Positions 17,469 through 26,569 of a DNA stretch of 64,000 nucleotides are shown here, in pieces. Within the stretch, counting starts at the first letter, position 1. Each line of letters begins with the position of its first letter. Under the pieces are notes generated by a model, which was not told the DNA's origin, ran no database searches, and saw nothing but the letters and a program-made list of their open reading frames with translations. The stretch comes from Melioribacteraceae bacterium (GTDB taxonomy: Bacteria > Bacteroidota > Ignavibacteria > Ignavibacteriales > Melioribacteraceae). Made by a program: the position numbers and the translations under genes. The stretch spans positions 62,001 to 126,000 of the forward strand of contig WYBN01000012.1 of the NCBI GenBank assembly GCA_011525875.1, read 5' to 3'.

Positions 17469-19289
17469 ATGGCAATTTTGAAAGACTTTAAAACACTTTC
17501 GCAATTATTCAAATACATAACTCTTGATTTCGGGAAAACACAAACAAAAGCTGTCTTGAAATACAAATACGATAAGGATTATGTCGATATAGATTATAAG
17601 CAGCTTTATGAAGAGACGGAGAACCTTGCTATGGGTTTAGCTTCTCTCGGCGTTAAACGAAATGACAAAGTCGCAATCATTGCGGAGAACAGACCTGAAT
17701 GGGTTTATTCAGATATGGCAATACTTGGTCTTGGAGCTATTGATGTGCCGCTCTATCCGATAGTTACAGCCGATACAATTGAATTTATTCTTAACAATTC
17801 AGAATCGGTTGGTATTATTGTTTCAACACAGTTCCAGTTGAATAAGATTTTGAAGATAAGAGGTAATTGCAAAAACCTTCGCTTTATAATCGTTATGAAT
17901 GATATAGAATCCGAGCAATCGAAAGGGATTTTCACACTTAAAGAGATTCAAGCAAAAGGAAAAACTTATAAGACCGAAAACCCGAATTTATTTTTGCAAA
18001 GCCTCGACATTGCAAATGAAGACGACCTCTGCACCATAATTTATACCTCGGGCACAACGGGAGAACCGAAAGGGGTAATGCTAACTCATAAGAATATAAT
18101 TTCAAATATTAGGGGCGCCCATGAACTTTTCTCCATCGGCGAGAAAGATATTTTCCTTTCATTCCTGCCGCTGTGCCATATTTTCGAAAGGATGGCAGGC
18201 TACTATACCGCTCTTTCGGGTGGATGCACAATAGCTTATGCTGAAAGCATAGAAAAAATTGCACAGAATATGACGGAAATAAAACCTACTTTGATGACCG
18301 CAGTACCCAGATTATTTGAAAGAATGTATTCACGCATCAAAAGGAATGTGGAAACTCAGCCCGAAAAAAAACAAAAAATATTCAACTGGGCTATTGAGGT
18401 AGGGCGGGTATATGGTAAAGCAAAAAAGCAGGATAATATTCCAATTTCTCTTTCACTTAAACATAAACTTGCGGATAAATTAGTTTTCAAGAAACTTCGC
18501 GAACGAACCGGCGGACGTTTAAGGTTCTTTATTTCCGGCGGTGCTGCGCTCGCACGGGAGCTTGGAGAATTCTTTGAGGCTGCAGGCATTCTTATAATTG
18601 AAGGTTATGGATTGACCGAATCTTCACCCGTTATAACCTGCAACAGACCGAATGATTATAAATTCGGCTCCGTCGGGAAGCCGCTTCCCGGAGTTGAGGT
18701 AAAAATTGCAAAAGACGGAGAGATTCTTGCTTACGGTCCTAATATTATGCAGGGCTATTACAACAATAAGAAGGAAACGGAAGCTACAATTAAAGACGGC
18801 TGGCTTTACACTGGCGATATAGGCGTATTTGATGCGGAAGGTTTCTTGATAATAACAGACAGAAAAAAGCATTTATTCAAGACATCAACCGGGAAATATA
18901 TCGCCCCGACTCCTATCGAAAACTTATTTCTTGCAAGTAAATATATTGACCAGTTTATAATTATCGGCGACCGAAGAATGTACGTTACTGCTTTGATTGT
19001 GCCGGATTTCGAAGCTTTAAAAGAATATGCAGATGCAAACAGAATTCACTACACAGATCCAAAGGAATTGGTTAACTATAAACAGGTTTATGAGTTGCTT
19101 GAAAAAGACCTCGTTCAGTTCCAGAAAAAACTGGCTAATTATGAAAGAGTAAGAAAATTTACTATTCTCGAAAAACCTTTTACGATAGAGGGTGGTGAAA
19201 TGACTCCTTCCCTGAAGATAAAAAGAAAAGTTATCGAAGAGCGGTACAAAGATTTAATAGAAGACATGTATAAAGGTTCAGCCGACTAA
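17469..19289 (+). CDS. Long-chain acyl-CoA synthetase (AMP-forming)
   Basis: 606 residues, of the FadD15/FAA type. It activates fatty acids to acyl-CoA through an acyl-AMP intermediate. Motifs in order: P-loop YTSGTTGEPKGVMLTH (from about 191), FLPLCHIFERM, the gate motif GYGLTESSP, YTGDIGVFDAEGFL and DRKKHLFKTSTGKYIAP with the catalytic Lys region. The ATG at 17469 follows GGAGAG. No signal or membrane helix. It is followed by a strong inverted repeat and then metG, so it is probably the last gene of its transcript. Chain-length preference cannot be read. Confidence 0.93.
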   Translation: MAILKDFKTLSQLFKYITLDFGKTQTKAVLKYKYDKDYVDIDYKQLYEETENLAMGLASLGVKRNDKVAIIAENRPEWVYSDMAILGLGAIDVPLYPIVTADTIEFILNNSESVGIIVSTQFQLNKILKIRGNCKNLRFIIVMNDIESEQSKGIFTLKEIQAKGKTYKTENPNLFLQSLDIANEDDLCTIIYTSGTTGEPKGVMLTHKNIISNIRGAHELFSIGEKDIFLSFLPLCHIFERMAGYYTALSGGCTIAYAESIEKIAQNMTEIKPTLMTAVPRLFERMYSRIKRNVETQPEKKQKIFNWAIEVGRVYGKAKKQDNIPISLSLKHKLADKLVFKKLRERTGGRLRFFISGGAALARELGEFFEAAGILIIEGYGLTESSPVITCNRPNDYKFGSVGKPLPGVEVKIAKDGEILAYGPNIMQGYYNNKKETEATIKDGWLYTGDIGVFDAEGFLIITDRKKHLFKTSTGKYIAPTPIENLFLASKYIDQFIIIGDRRMYVTALIVPDFEALKEYADANRIHYTDPKELVNYKQVYELLEKDLVQFQKKLANYERVRKFTILEKPFTIEGGEMTPSLKIKRKVIEERYKDLIEDMYKGSAD

Positions 19290-19297
19290 ATTTAAAT

Positions 19298-19330
19298 TCA
19301 GCCTTGAGGTTTTTACAGCCTCAAGGCTGA
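19298..19330 (+). terminator. Terminator-like hairpin after the acyl-CoA synthetase gene
   Basis: TCAGCCTTGAGG at 19298-19309 pairs perfectly with CCTCAAGGCTGA at 19319-19330 around a nine-base loop, nine bases after the stop codon. The stem is flanked by A/T-rich sequence on the left but lacks a clean T-run on the right, so termination may be partial or the hairpin may protect the 3' end. Confidence 0.6.
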
Positions 19331-19408
19331 TGATAAATCTTCGCACTTACTTCACCGGTAATTTTTAGATATATTTGCACTTCATTATATAACAATTCGG
19401 TATTCAAG

Positions 19409-21448
19409 TTGAGTAAAGAACGGATTTTAGTAACTTCAGCTTTACCATATGCCAACGGACCGATACACCTTGGGCATTTAAGCGGGGCTTATTTACCCGC
19501 AGATATTTTTGTTCGTTACCATCGATCTAAAGGCAGTGATATAATTTATGTTTGCGGATCCGATGAACACGGGGTTCCTATTACGATAACGGCTGATAAA
19601 GAGAATGTGGCGCCTAAGGTTATAATTGACAGATTCCACGAGGCAAATAAAAAATCTTTCGAGAGATTCGGGATGAGCTTTGATATCTATTCGAGAACAA
19701 GCCTGCCTGTTCATCATAAAACCGCACGGACATTTTTTTCGAATTTCTTTGATGCGGGCTTGCTCAAAGAAAAAAAATCTTTTCATTTTTATGACGAAAA
19801 GGTTAAGATGTTCCTCCCCGATCGTTATGTCGAAGGCACATGTCCTAAATGCGGATATGAAGAAGCACGAAGCGATGAATGTGAAAAATGCGGCGCTTTA
19901 TACGATCCGAGTGAATTGGTTAACCCGAAGAGTAAAATATCGGGCGATACACCCATATTAAAAGAAACATCACACTGGTATTTTCCACTGGGGGATTTTC
20001 AGAAAAGATTGGAACAGTACATAAACGAGAACAACAAAAAATTTAATTGGAAAGAAAATGTTTTGCAATACTGCCGGGGCTGGTTCAAAGACGGATTAAA
20101 AGACCGCGCGGTTACCCGCGATCTTGATTGGGGAATTAAAGTTCCGCTTGAGAATGCTGAAGGCAAAGTTATTTATGTTTGGTTCGAAGCCGTGCTTGGC
20201 TATATCTCCGCTACTAAAGATTTATTCAATAATAATGGTGATGAAGAAGGCTGGCGCAATTACTGGCAGAACCCGGATACACGATATATAGCGTTTATCG
20301 GCAAAGACAATACGGTATTCCATACCATTATATTTCCTGCTATGCTCTTGGCTTGGAACGATAACAACTCAGATAAATACATCCTACCAGAAAATGTGCC
20401 CGCGAATGAATTCTTGAATTTTGAAGGCAAAAAGTTTTCCAAGTCAAGAGGCTGGGGAATTGATGTAAGCGAGTTTCTTGATTTGTTCCCAGCGGATTCG
20501 TTACGTTATACCCTCGCTTCGAATCTGCCAGAGAATAAGGATACAGATTTCTATTGGAAGGAGTTCCAGGCGAAGAATAATTCGGAACTCGCCGATATAC
20601 TCGGCAATTTCATCAATAGAACATTTACATTTGCACATAAACATTTTGACGGCGAAGTTCCCTATGCAGGTAATTATTCCGAATTAGATAATCTTATGAT
20701 TAATGAATTAAAGAGTTATCCCCGAAAAGTCGGCAGTTTGATCGAATCTTATAAGATAAAAGATGCTGTTCTTGAAATGATGAATCTTGCGAGGGCAGCA
20801 AATAAATATTTTAACGACTCTAAACCTTGGGAGACTTTAAAAACCGATAAAGAGAAATGCGCCGTATGTATTAATTTATCCCTTCAAACAATTTATACAC
20901 TTGCATTTATTTTTGAACCAGTGACCCCGTTTATCTCGGAGAAGCTTCTTAAAATGCTGAACGTAGTTTCTCGTGTTAACTGGTTCGAATCTGGCAATCT
21001 GAATTTGCAGCCTGGGCATAAGCTCAATAAACCCGAAATCTTGTTCAATAAAATAGAAGACGATAAAATTGAAGCGCAGATAAATAAACTTGGCAAAACC
21101 GAAAATGGGGAAAGTGAAATGGAACTGATTGACTATGAGGATTTTTCCAGAATAGATTTGAGGATTGCGAGAATAATCAACGCTGAGATTATACCTAAGA
21201 GTGACAAGCTGTTGAAAATTCAGGTGGAAACAGACAAAGAGACCAGACAAATCGTAGCAGGCATCGCCAAGCATTATAGTCCAGATGAACTTAAAGGCAG
21301 GAAGATTATTATTGTTTCAAACCTCAAGCCCGCAAAACTTTTCGGACATGAATCTAACGGAATGCTTCTTGCCGTAGAAACTGATAATGGAGATTTAAAG
21401 GTTATTGAACCGGATGTTAATGCTTCTATAGGTTCGAAAGTAAAATGA
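19409..21448 (+). CDS. metG: Methionyl-tRNA synthetase
   Basis: 679 residues, starting TTG at 19409 (no ATG fits, and the next residues match the family start, ERILVTSALPYANGPIHLGH). It charges tRNA-Met with methionine. The class I signatures are H20-L-G-H23 and KFSKS at 342-346. A zinc knuckle of two CxxC pairs (CPKC and CEKC) lies in the connective domain. The C-terminal 110 residues form the EMAP/Trbp111 tRNA-binding domain (DYEDFSRIDLRIARI, later GHESNGMLLAVE) that dimerises the enzyme. Length is that of the E. coli type. The next gene begins 22 bases downstream. Confidence 0.97.
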   Translation: MSKERILVTSALPYANGPIHLGHLSGAYLPADIFVRYHRSKGSDIIYVCGSDEHGVPITITADKENVAPKVIIDRFHEANKKSFERFGMSFDIYSRTSLPVHHKTARTFFSNFFDAGLLKEKKSFHFYDEKVKMFLPDRYVEGTCPKCGYEEARSDECEKCGALYDPSELVNPKSKISGDTPILKETSHWYFPLGDFQKRLEQYINENNKKFNWKENVLQYCRGWFKDGLKDRAVTRDLDWGIKVPLENAEGKVIYVWFEAVLGYISATKDLFNNNGDEEGWRNYWQNPDTRYIAFIGKDNTVFHTIIFPAMLLAWNDNNSDKYILPENVPANEFLNFEGKKFSKSRGWGIDVSEFLDLFPADSLRYTLASNLPENKDTDFYWKEFQAKNNSELADILGNFINRTFTFAHKHFDGEVPYAGNYSELDNLMINELKSYPRKVGSLIESYKIKDAVLEMMNLARAANKYFNDSKPWETLKTDKEKCAVCINLSLQTIYTLAFIFEPVTPFISEKLLKMLNVVSRVNWFESGNLNLQPGHKLNKPEILFNKIEDDKIEAQINKLGKTENGESEMELIDYEDFSRIDLRIARIINAEIIPKSDKLLKIQVETDKETRQIVAGIAKHYSPDELKGRKIIIVSNLKPAKLFGHESNGMLLAVETDNGDLKVIEPDVNASIGSKVK

Positions 21449-21470
21449 TAATCAAATTCGCTCTTAAATC

Positions 21471-22409
21471 ATGACCGCGCCAAGGAATAGAACAATTTTT
21501 ATCACGGAACCAGAGATACGCAGGTTCTCAAAAAGATTAATTACCTTGAATTCAAAAACAAGTGTTGAGCGTATTCGTAATAAAATAATTAATCAGGATT
21601 TATTTTCTTCGCTTGACTATCTGCCCGACAATTTTGTGGACCTTTTATTTGTCGATCCTCCTTATAATTTGACCAAAAACTTTAATTCGATATTATTTAA
21701 AGAAAGATCAATCTCTGCTTATTCTGATTGGATAGAATCATTTTTTCCTAAGCTTATCCGATGCTTGAAACCCAATGCTTCTGTATATTTTTGCAGTGAT
21801 TGGAAATCATCCACTTCCGTGCATACGGTCTTAGATAAATATCTTAAAGTAATCAATCGTATAACGTGGGAACGCGACAAGGGCAGAGGCTCTAAGAGAA
21901 ATTGGAAAAATAATTCAGAGGATATTTGGTTCGCAGTCCATGGGGATAATTATAAATTTAATTATGCCGACATAAGGCTAAAAAGAAAAGTTATAGCTCC
22001 ATACAGACTAAACGGCAGCCCTAAGGATTGGGAGCAGACACTCGAAGGTTCTTTCAGATTAACCTTTGCTTCAAATATTTGGTCAGATATTTCAATCCCT
22101 TTCTGGTCCATGCGTGAAAATACAGAGCATCCAACGCAAAAACCCGAAAAATTACTTGCGAAAATTATTCTTGCGGCTACTGAGCCTGGTGATCTTGTGC
22201 TCGATCCCTTTCTTGGTTCCGGCACGACCGCCGTCGCTGCGAAAAAACTCGGGCGTAATTATACCGGTTTTGAGATTGATAAACGTTTTGCGTGCCTCTC
22301 TGAAAAAAGACTGGAAATGGCTGAAACAGATAAATCCGTTCAAGGTTATGCAGACGGAGTTTTTTGGGAAAGAAATAGTTTCCCTCAATATAAACGAATG
22401 AAATTGTAA
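21471..22409 (+). CDS. DNA adenine methyltransferase, DpnA-like (beta class)
   Basis: 312 residues. The catalytic motif D62-P-P-Y65 comes before the AdoMet-binding motif (DPFLGSGTT at 245-253), which places it in the beta class of amino-methyltransferases (N6-adenine or N4-cytosine). Several stretches recall the DpnA/M2.MboI group, which methylates adenine in GATC: RDKGRGSKRNWKNNSEDIWF, VIAPYRLNGSPKDWE and FWSMRENTEHPTQKPEKLL. The GATC assignment is inference from that memory and was not aligned. No restriction endonuclease, specificity subunit or second methyltransferase lies nearby; the gene sits between metG and a folding-factor gene, so it may be a solitary regulatory methyltransferase. 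A basic 40-residue N-terminal extension precedes the domain. Confidence 0.85.
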   Translation: MTAPRNRTIFITEPEIRRFSKRLITLNSKTSVERIRNKIINQDLFSSLDYLPDNFVDLLFVDPPYNLTKNFNSILFKERSISAYSDWIESFFPKLIRCLKPNASVYFCSDWKSSTSVHTVLDKYLKVINRITWERDKGRGSKRNWKNNSEDIWFAVHGDNYKFNYADIRLKRKVIAPYRLNGSPKDWEQTLEGSFRLTFASNIWSDISIPFWSMRENTEHPTQKPEKLLAKIILAATEPGDLVLDPFLGSGTTAVAAKKLGRNYTGFEIDKRFACLSEKRLEMAETDKSVQGYADGVFWERNSFPQYKRMKL

Positions 22410-22499
22410 AATCTTTATATTTTATAAGAAACCTTGTTTTTTATTTTTGTGTATAACAATAAATATTTTTTTAATTTCAAATGATTATGGAGGTATAGC

Positions 22500-24488
22500 T
22501 TGATCCGATTTAAAATACTCTTGCCGATATTTTTACTGACAATTATTTTTATCGGTTGTTCGCCAAAACACAGCGATATTGTTTTAGCCGAATTCGGCGA
22601 CTATAAATTGAAAATGGATGAATTCGAAAAAGCCTACTCAAAAAATTCAGGCGGAATCGAAAATGCCAAGAATGATTCCCTTGACCAGCTCAAAAGATTT
22701 CTCGACCTCTACGTTAATTACAAAATGAAACTCCGCAACGCAGAAATTAGAGGTTTTGTTGATGATCCAGACCTTGTAGAAGAACTGGATACATATAAAA
22801 GAAAAGTTGGGGCTTCCTTTGTATTAGAGAGAGAAATATTTGAACCCGGAATGAAAAAATATTACGACGACTATTCAAAAGAACTTCGGGTAAGCCATAT
22901 TATGCTGAGACCAGATTCTGCAAGAAATACTTCGCAAACAATTGAACTTGCAAAAGAAATTATAAAAAAAGCAAAGGAAGGCGTGAGCTTCGAAGAACTG
23001 GCTGATAAATACTCGGATGACACATATTCTAAAGCCGAAGGCGGAGATATATATTGGCTTACCGCTGGGCAGGTTGTGCCGGAATTTGAATTAGCCGCAT
23101 TTGATACGCCTGTTGGAGAAGTATACCCAGAACCTGTTAAAACAAATTTCGGTTATCATATAGTTAAAGTTACCGATAAACAAGACAGAAAATACAGGAT
23201 AAAGGCTCGGCATATTTTAATTAATAATAAGCCCGGCGAAAATGGTGGAATCGATTCTTCGACTTCATTGAAAATGATAAACGAAATAAAGGAGAAATTA
23301 AATAATGGAGAGAAATTCGAGGAACTTGCAGCTAAATATTCTGATGACAGGGGTAGTGCAGCTAATGGAGGCGATGTAGGTTTCTTCTCAAGAAGAATGA
23401 TGGTTAAACCATTCGACGAAGCAGCCTTCAAGTTAAAGGTGGGTGAAATTTCTGATATAATAAAGACACGTTACGGTTATCATCTGATTGAGATTACCGA
23501 TGAAGAACCATATCCTTCGTATGAAGAAATTAAAGAAACGATAAGAGATAGCTACAAGCGCGGACGATATGATAAAGATTATCAAAATTTTATCGGTCGT
23601 TTGAGAAAAGACCTCAATTTTGAGTTGAATACTCAACTGCTAAACGAAATTGTTAATTATAAAGACACCTTGATTTTTGATGAGAGATACTTCGATTCGA
23701 AATTCAGAGATTCTTACAAGGATAAAGATTTATTTTCTATATCTAAAAATTCTTATCCGGTCGACAGCCTCTTTAATTATGCGATAAAAGAAAAAAAATT
23801 CACCAATAAGGTAATTAATAGAAGCAACTATCTACACAACGCAGTTGATCTCTATTCATCCGAAAAGCTTCTGGAAGAAAAAGCCATGGCTCTTGATAAG
23901 GAAAGCCCAGAGTTTGCCACGCTGATGGAGGATTACCGAAACGGCATTTATATTTTTAAGATACAAGAGCAGGAAATTTGGGATAAGATAAAAGTTGATT
24001 CGAACGAGGTGAAAAATTATTTTGAAAATAATAGAGATAAATTCACCTGGAATGACAGAGTAAACTTCAGCGAAATATTATTAAAACAGGATTCGGTTGC
24101 GGGCAGAATATATTCTGAATTGATAAGCGGCGCTGATTTTGACTCATTGGCTAAACAGCACACAATGAGGCTTGGGTTTAAAGTAAAAAATGGCAGCCAC
24201 GGCATGGTCGAAGTTAATGGCAATGAATTAGCCGCGAGAGCATTCGCATTGAATTCGCACGGCGATATTTCAGTTCCTTTTCAAACTGAAGAGGGATGGT
24301 CGATACTAAAATTAATTGAAAAAGACCCTGCTCGTAATAAAACTTTTTCGGAAGCTAAAGCCGAGGTTACAAGCATATATCAGGATTTACAGAGCAAAGC
24401 TTTAGAGGAGTCTTTTATTGCCAATCTAAAATCAATTTATAAACCAAAATATTATTATGAAGAACTCGCAAAAGCGTTTAGATATTAG
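22500..24488 (+). CDS. Exported lipoprotein with two parvulin (PpiC) domains
   Basis: 662 residues from the TTG at 22500, fixed by GGAGGT at 22490-22495. A lipoprotein signal (TIIFIGCSPK) is followed by a SurA-type N-terminal helical region, then two rotamase domains: LRVSHIMLRPD to about residue 225 and KARHILINNK to about residue 340. Both have the usual GGDIYWL and GGDVGFF turns. A long C-terminal part continues with a third, weaker PpiC-like stretch (NFSEILLKQDS, then EEGWSILKLIE). PpiC proteins isomerise prolyl bonds and escort unfolded outer-membrane proteins through the periplasm. First of three consecutive genes of this kind; the next start overlaps its end by 32 bases. Confidence 0.9.
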   Translation: MIRFKILLPIFLLTIIFIGCSPKHSDIVLAEFGDYKLKMDEFEKAYSKNSGGIENAKNDSLDQLKRFLDLYVNYKMKLRNAEIRGFVDDPDLVEELDTYKRKVGASFVLEREIFEPGMKKYYDDYSKELRVSHIMLRPDSARNTSQTIELAKEIIKKAKEGVSFEELADKYSDDTYSKAEGGDIYWLTAGQVVPEFELAAFDTPVGEVYPEPVKTNFGYHIVKVTDKQDRKYRIKARHILINNKPGENGGIDSSTSLKMINEIKEKLNNGEKFEELAAKYSDDRGSAANGGDVGFFSRRMMVKPFDEAAFKLKVGEISDIIKTRYGYHLIEITDEEPYPSYEEIKETIRDSYKRGRYDKDYQNFIGRLRKDLNFELNTQLLNEIVNYKDTLIFDERYFDSKFRDSYKDKDLFSISKNSYPVDSLFNYAIKEKKFTNKVINRSNYLHNAVDLYSSEKLLEEKAMALDKESPEFATLMEDYRNGIYIFKIQEQEIWDKIKVDSNEVKNYFENNRDKFTWNDRVNFSEILLKQDSVAGRIYSELISGADFDSLAKQHTMRLGFKVKNGSHGMVEVNGNELAARAFALNSHGDISVPFQTEEGWSILKLIEKDPARNKTFSEAKAEVTSIYQDLQSKALEESFIANLKSIYKPKYYYEELAKAFRY

Positions 24489-25281
24489 TCTTATCGTATG
24501 CTTGAGTTTTGTGATTGCCGGCTGCGATAAAGAATTGAAATTAATTGAAAATGATTACGCGGCAAAGGTGGGCAGCAGTGTTCTTACCGAGAAACAAATT
24601 CAGGAAGGTATCGGTTCGAAAAAATATGGCATGAAATTGCGTGAAGAATTTGTGAGAGAATGGGTAAACAAAGAACTGCTGTATCAAAAAGCCGTTGAAG
24701 AAGGAATCACATCGGAACCGGAATATTTAAATATTATTGACGAATCAAGAAAAGAACTTGCCGCCGGACTTTTCCTCGAAAGATATCTTGCATCAAAAGT
24801 ATTAATTTTTTCGGAGAGAGAACTGAGCGATTATTTCTACGGCAACGTAAATGAATTCATAATTAATCATAACGCTTTAGTGATTAACAAAGCTGCATTC
24901 AGTAATTATGAAGATGTGATTTTTTTTAGAAACAGTCTTTTAGAAAACGATTGGGATTTTGCTGTTTCCGCTTACCGCTCATCGAGGGCGGACGGAGAAT
25001 TTATTAAGGAAAAATTTTTATATGAATATGATTTACAGCCGCTGAGTTTGTTGAGAGCGGCAAAGGAATTAATGAACGGCGAAATCAGCATAATAATTGA
25101 AGACCAGCCGGGAAAATTCCTCGTCGTTCAGTTAGTGGAATCATACGCTAAAGGCTCAATCCCTTCTTTCAAATACCTTCTCGAAGAAGTAAAAGAAAGA
25201 TATGCGTTTATCAAACTAAATGAGAAACAAAATACACTGCTGGCAGAATTATACACCAAATATGATGTAAAAATAAAATAG
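24457..25281 (+). CDS. SurA-like lipoprotein chaperone lacking a clear rotamase domain
   Basis: 274 residues. A lipoprotein signal ends in VIAGCDKE. The region after it (AAKVGSSVLTEKQIQ, EFVREWVNKELLYQKAVEEG) matches the SurA/PpiC N-terminal helical chaperone fold. The segment where a parvulin domain would be (HNALVINKAAF, GEFIKEKFLYEYD, EISIIIEDQPGKFLVVQLVE) keeps the length and strand order but lacks the His and the GGD turn of active parvulins. It therefore looks like a degenerate isomerase kept as a holdase. The gene overlaps the upstream parvulin gene by 32 bases and ends 7 bases before the next, so the three are surely one transcript. Confidence 0.8.
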   Translation: MKNSQKRLDISLIVCLSFVIAGCDKELKLIENDYAAKVGSSVLTEKQIQEGIGSKKYGMKLREEFVREWVNKELLYQKAVEEGITSEPEYLNIIDESRKELAAGLFLERYLASKVLIFSERELSDYFYGNVNEFIINHNALVINKAAFSNYEDVIFFRNSLLENDWDFAVSAYRSSRADGEFIKEKFLYEYDLQPLSLLRAAKELMNGEISIIIEDQPGKFLVVQLVESYAKGSIPSFKYLLEEVKERYAFIKLNEKQNTLLAELYTKYDVKIK

Positions 25282-25288
25282 GAATTTT

Positions 25289-26560
25289 ATGAAAAAACTA
25301 TTCTTGGCTTTTGTAATTATTTTTAATCAGAGTGCGTCTGCACAGGAAGTTCTGGATAAGATTGTTGCCGTAATTGACAATGAAATAATTCTTCAATCGG
25401 AATTAGAACTTCAAGTAAACCTTTTTGCAGCGCAGCGTAATCTTAATCCGTCTGATAAAGAATTGCGAAAAAGAGTATTGGATGAAATGATAAATAACAA
25501 ACTGCTCTATGCTCAATCGCTTAGGGATTCAATAACCATCACTTACGAAGAAGTTGAAATGCAGCTCGACAATCAGATGAATTATTTTATTCAGCAATAC
25601 GGTTCAAGGGAAATTGTAGAAAAAACATACGGGATGAGCATTGAAAGGATAAAGAGGGAATTCCGGGAAGATACGAGAAAGCAGATGGCTGCTGAAAGAT
25701 TGAAACAAATGAAATTCGGCAGCGTTGATATTACGAGACGCGAAGTTTTGGAGTTCTATGAGAATTACAAAGACTCGCTAGGGTTGATCCCTGAAAAATT
25801 TGAGTTATCTCATATTTTTATCAACCCCAAGGCAACAGAAAAAGTTAAGAGAAAAGCAAGAGAATTTGCGGAATCACTATTGGATTCGCTTAAGAATGGC
25901 GCTGACTTTGCACGGCTTGCAGAAAAATATTCAGAAGACCCCGGAAGTTCATCGCAGGGCGGCGACCTTGGTGTTGTTAAGCGCGGTGTTTTCTATCCGG
26001 AATTTGAGGCAGCCGCCTATTCACTGAAACCCGGTGAAATCTCCACCGTGGTGGAATCGCCTGTTGGTTATCATATAATTGAATTGATAGATCGAAAAGG
26101 CGAGTCGATAAATTCCAGGCATATTTTGATCAAAATAAAAAACGATGAAGAAGCTGACTTAAAGGCTATTGAACTATTGACAGAAATACGAGACAGTATA
26201 GAAAGAGGAGTTAATACCTTTGCTTTTTTTGCCGGTAAATATAGCGATGACGTTGAAACTGCCCGTCTCGGCGGTAAACTCGGCAATTTTGAAATCGGAC
26301 AGCTGGATAAAAGCCTGCTGGATCAAGTAATCAAGCTGAAAGTAAACGAAATTAGTTTTCCCAAGCGCCTTCAAGTTGATAAAACCGTGTACGGGTTCCA
26401 TATCATCAAACTCCATAAAAGAACACCAGAACACATTGCCAATATTGATCAGGATTATGAGGATATAAAACGGCTTGCTCAGTTTCAAAAGAGAGAGTGG
26501 TTGTACAAGGAATGGATAGCGGATATACGCGGTCAGATTTATTGGAAAATAAACATTTAA
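25289..26560 (+). CDS. surA: Periplasmic peptidyl-prolyl isomerase, SurA family
   Basis: 423 residues with a short cleavable signal (KKLFLAFVIIFNQSASAQ). The layout is that of SurA: N-terminal chaperone region (DKIVAVIDNEIILQSELELQ, RVLDEMINNKLLYAQ), first parvulin domain (FELSHIFINPK to GYHIIELIDR) and second parvulin domain (NSRHILIKIKN to GFHIIKLHKR), with a C-terminal helix. SurA escorts unfolded beta-barrel proteins to the BAM machine. AGGA precedes the ATG at 25289. It forms a three-gene set with the two lipoprotein relatives upstream, which suggests a layered periplasmic folding path that could also serve the PorV-type barrels encoded further along. Confidence 0.92.
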   Translation: MKKLFLAFVIIFNQSASAQEVLDKIVAVIDNEIILQSELELQVNLFAAQRNLNPSDKELRKRVLDEMINNKLLYAQSLRDSITITYEEVEMQLDNQMNYFIQQYGSREIVEKTYGMSIERIKREFREDTRKQMAAERLKQMKFGSVDITRREVLEFYENYKDSLGLIPEKFELSHIFINPKATEKVKRKAREFAESLLDSLKNGADFARLAEKYSEDPGSSSQGGDLGVVKRGVFYPEFEAAAYSLKPGEISTVVESPVGYHIIELIDRKGESINSRHILIKIKNDEEADLKAIELLTEIRDSIERGVNTFAFFAGKYSDDVETARLGGKLGNFEIGQLDKSLLDQVIKLKVNEISFPKRLQVDKTVYGFHIIKLHKRTPEHIANIDQDYEDIKRLAQFQKREWLYKEWIADIRGQIYWKINI

Positions 26561-26569
26561 GGAAAATAA

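Noticed and set aside
21654..22230. The methyltransferase considered as part of a restriction-modification or defence island
   Set aside because: All neighbours are housekeeping or folding genes; no endonuclease, helicase or other defence gene was found nearby.
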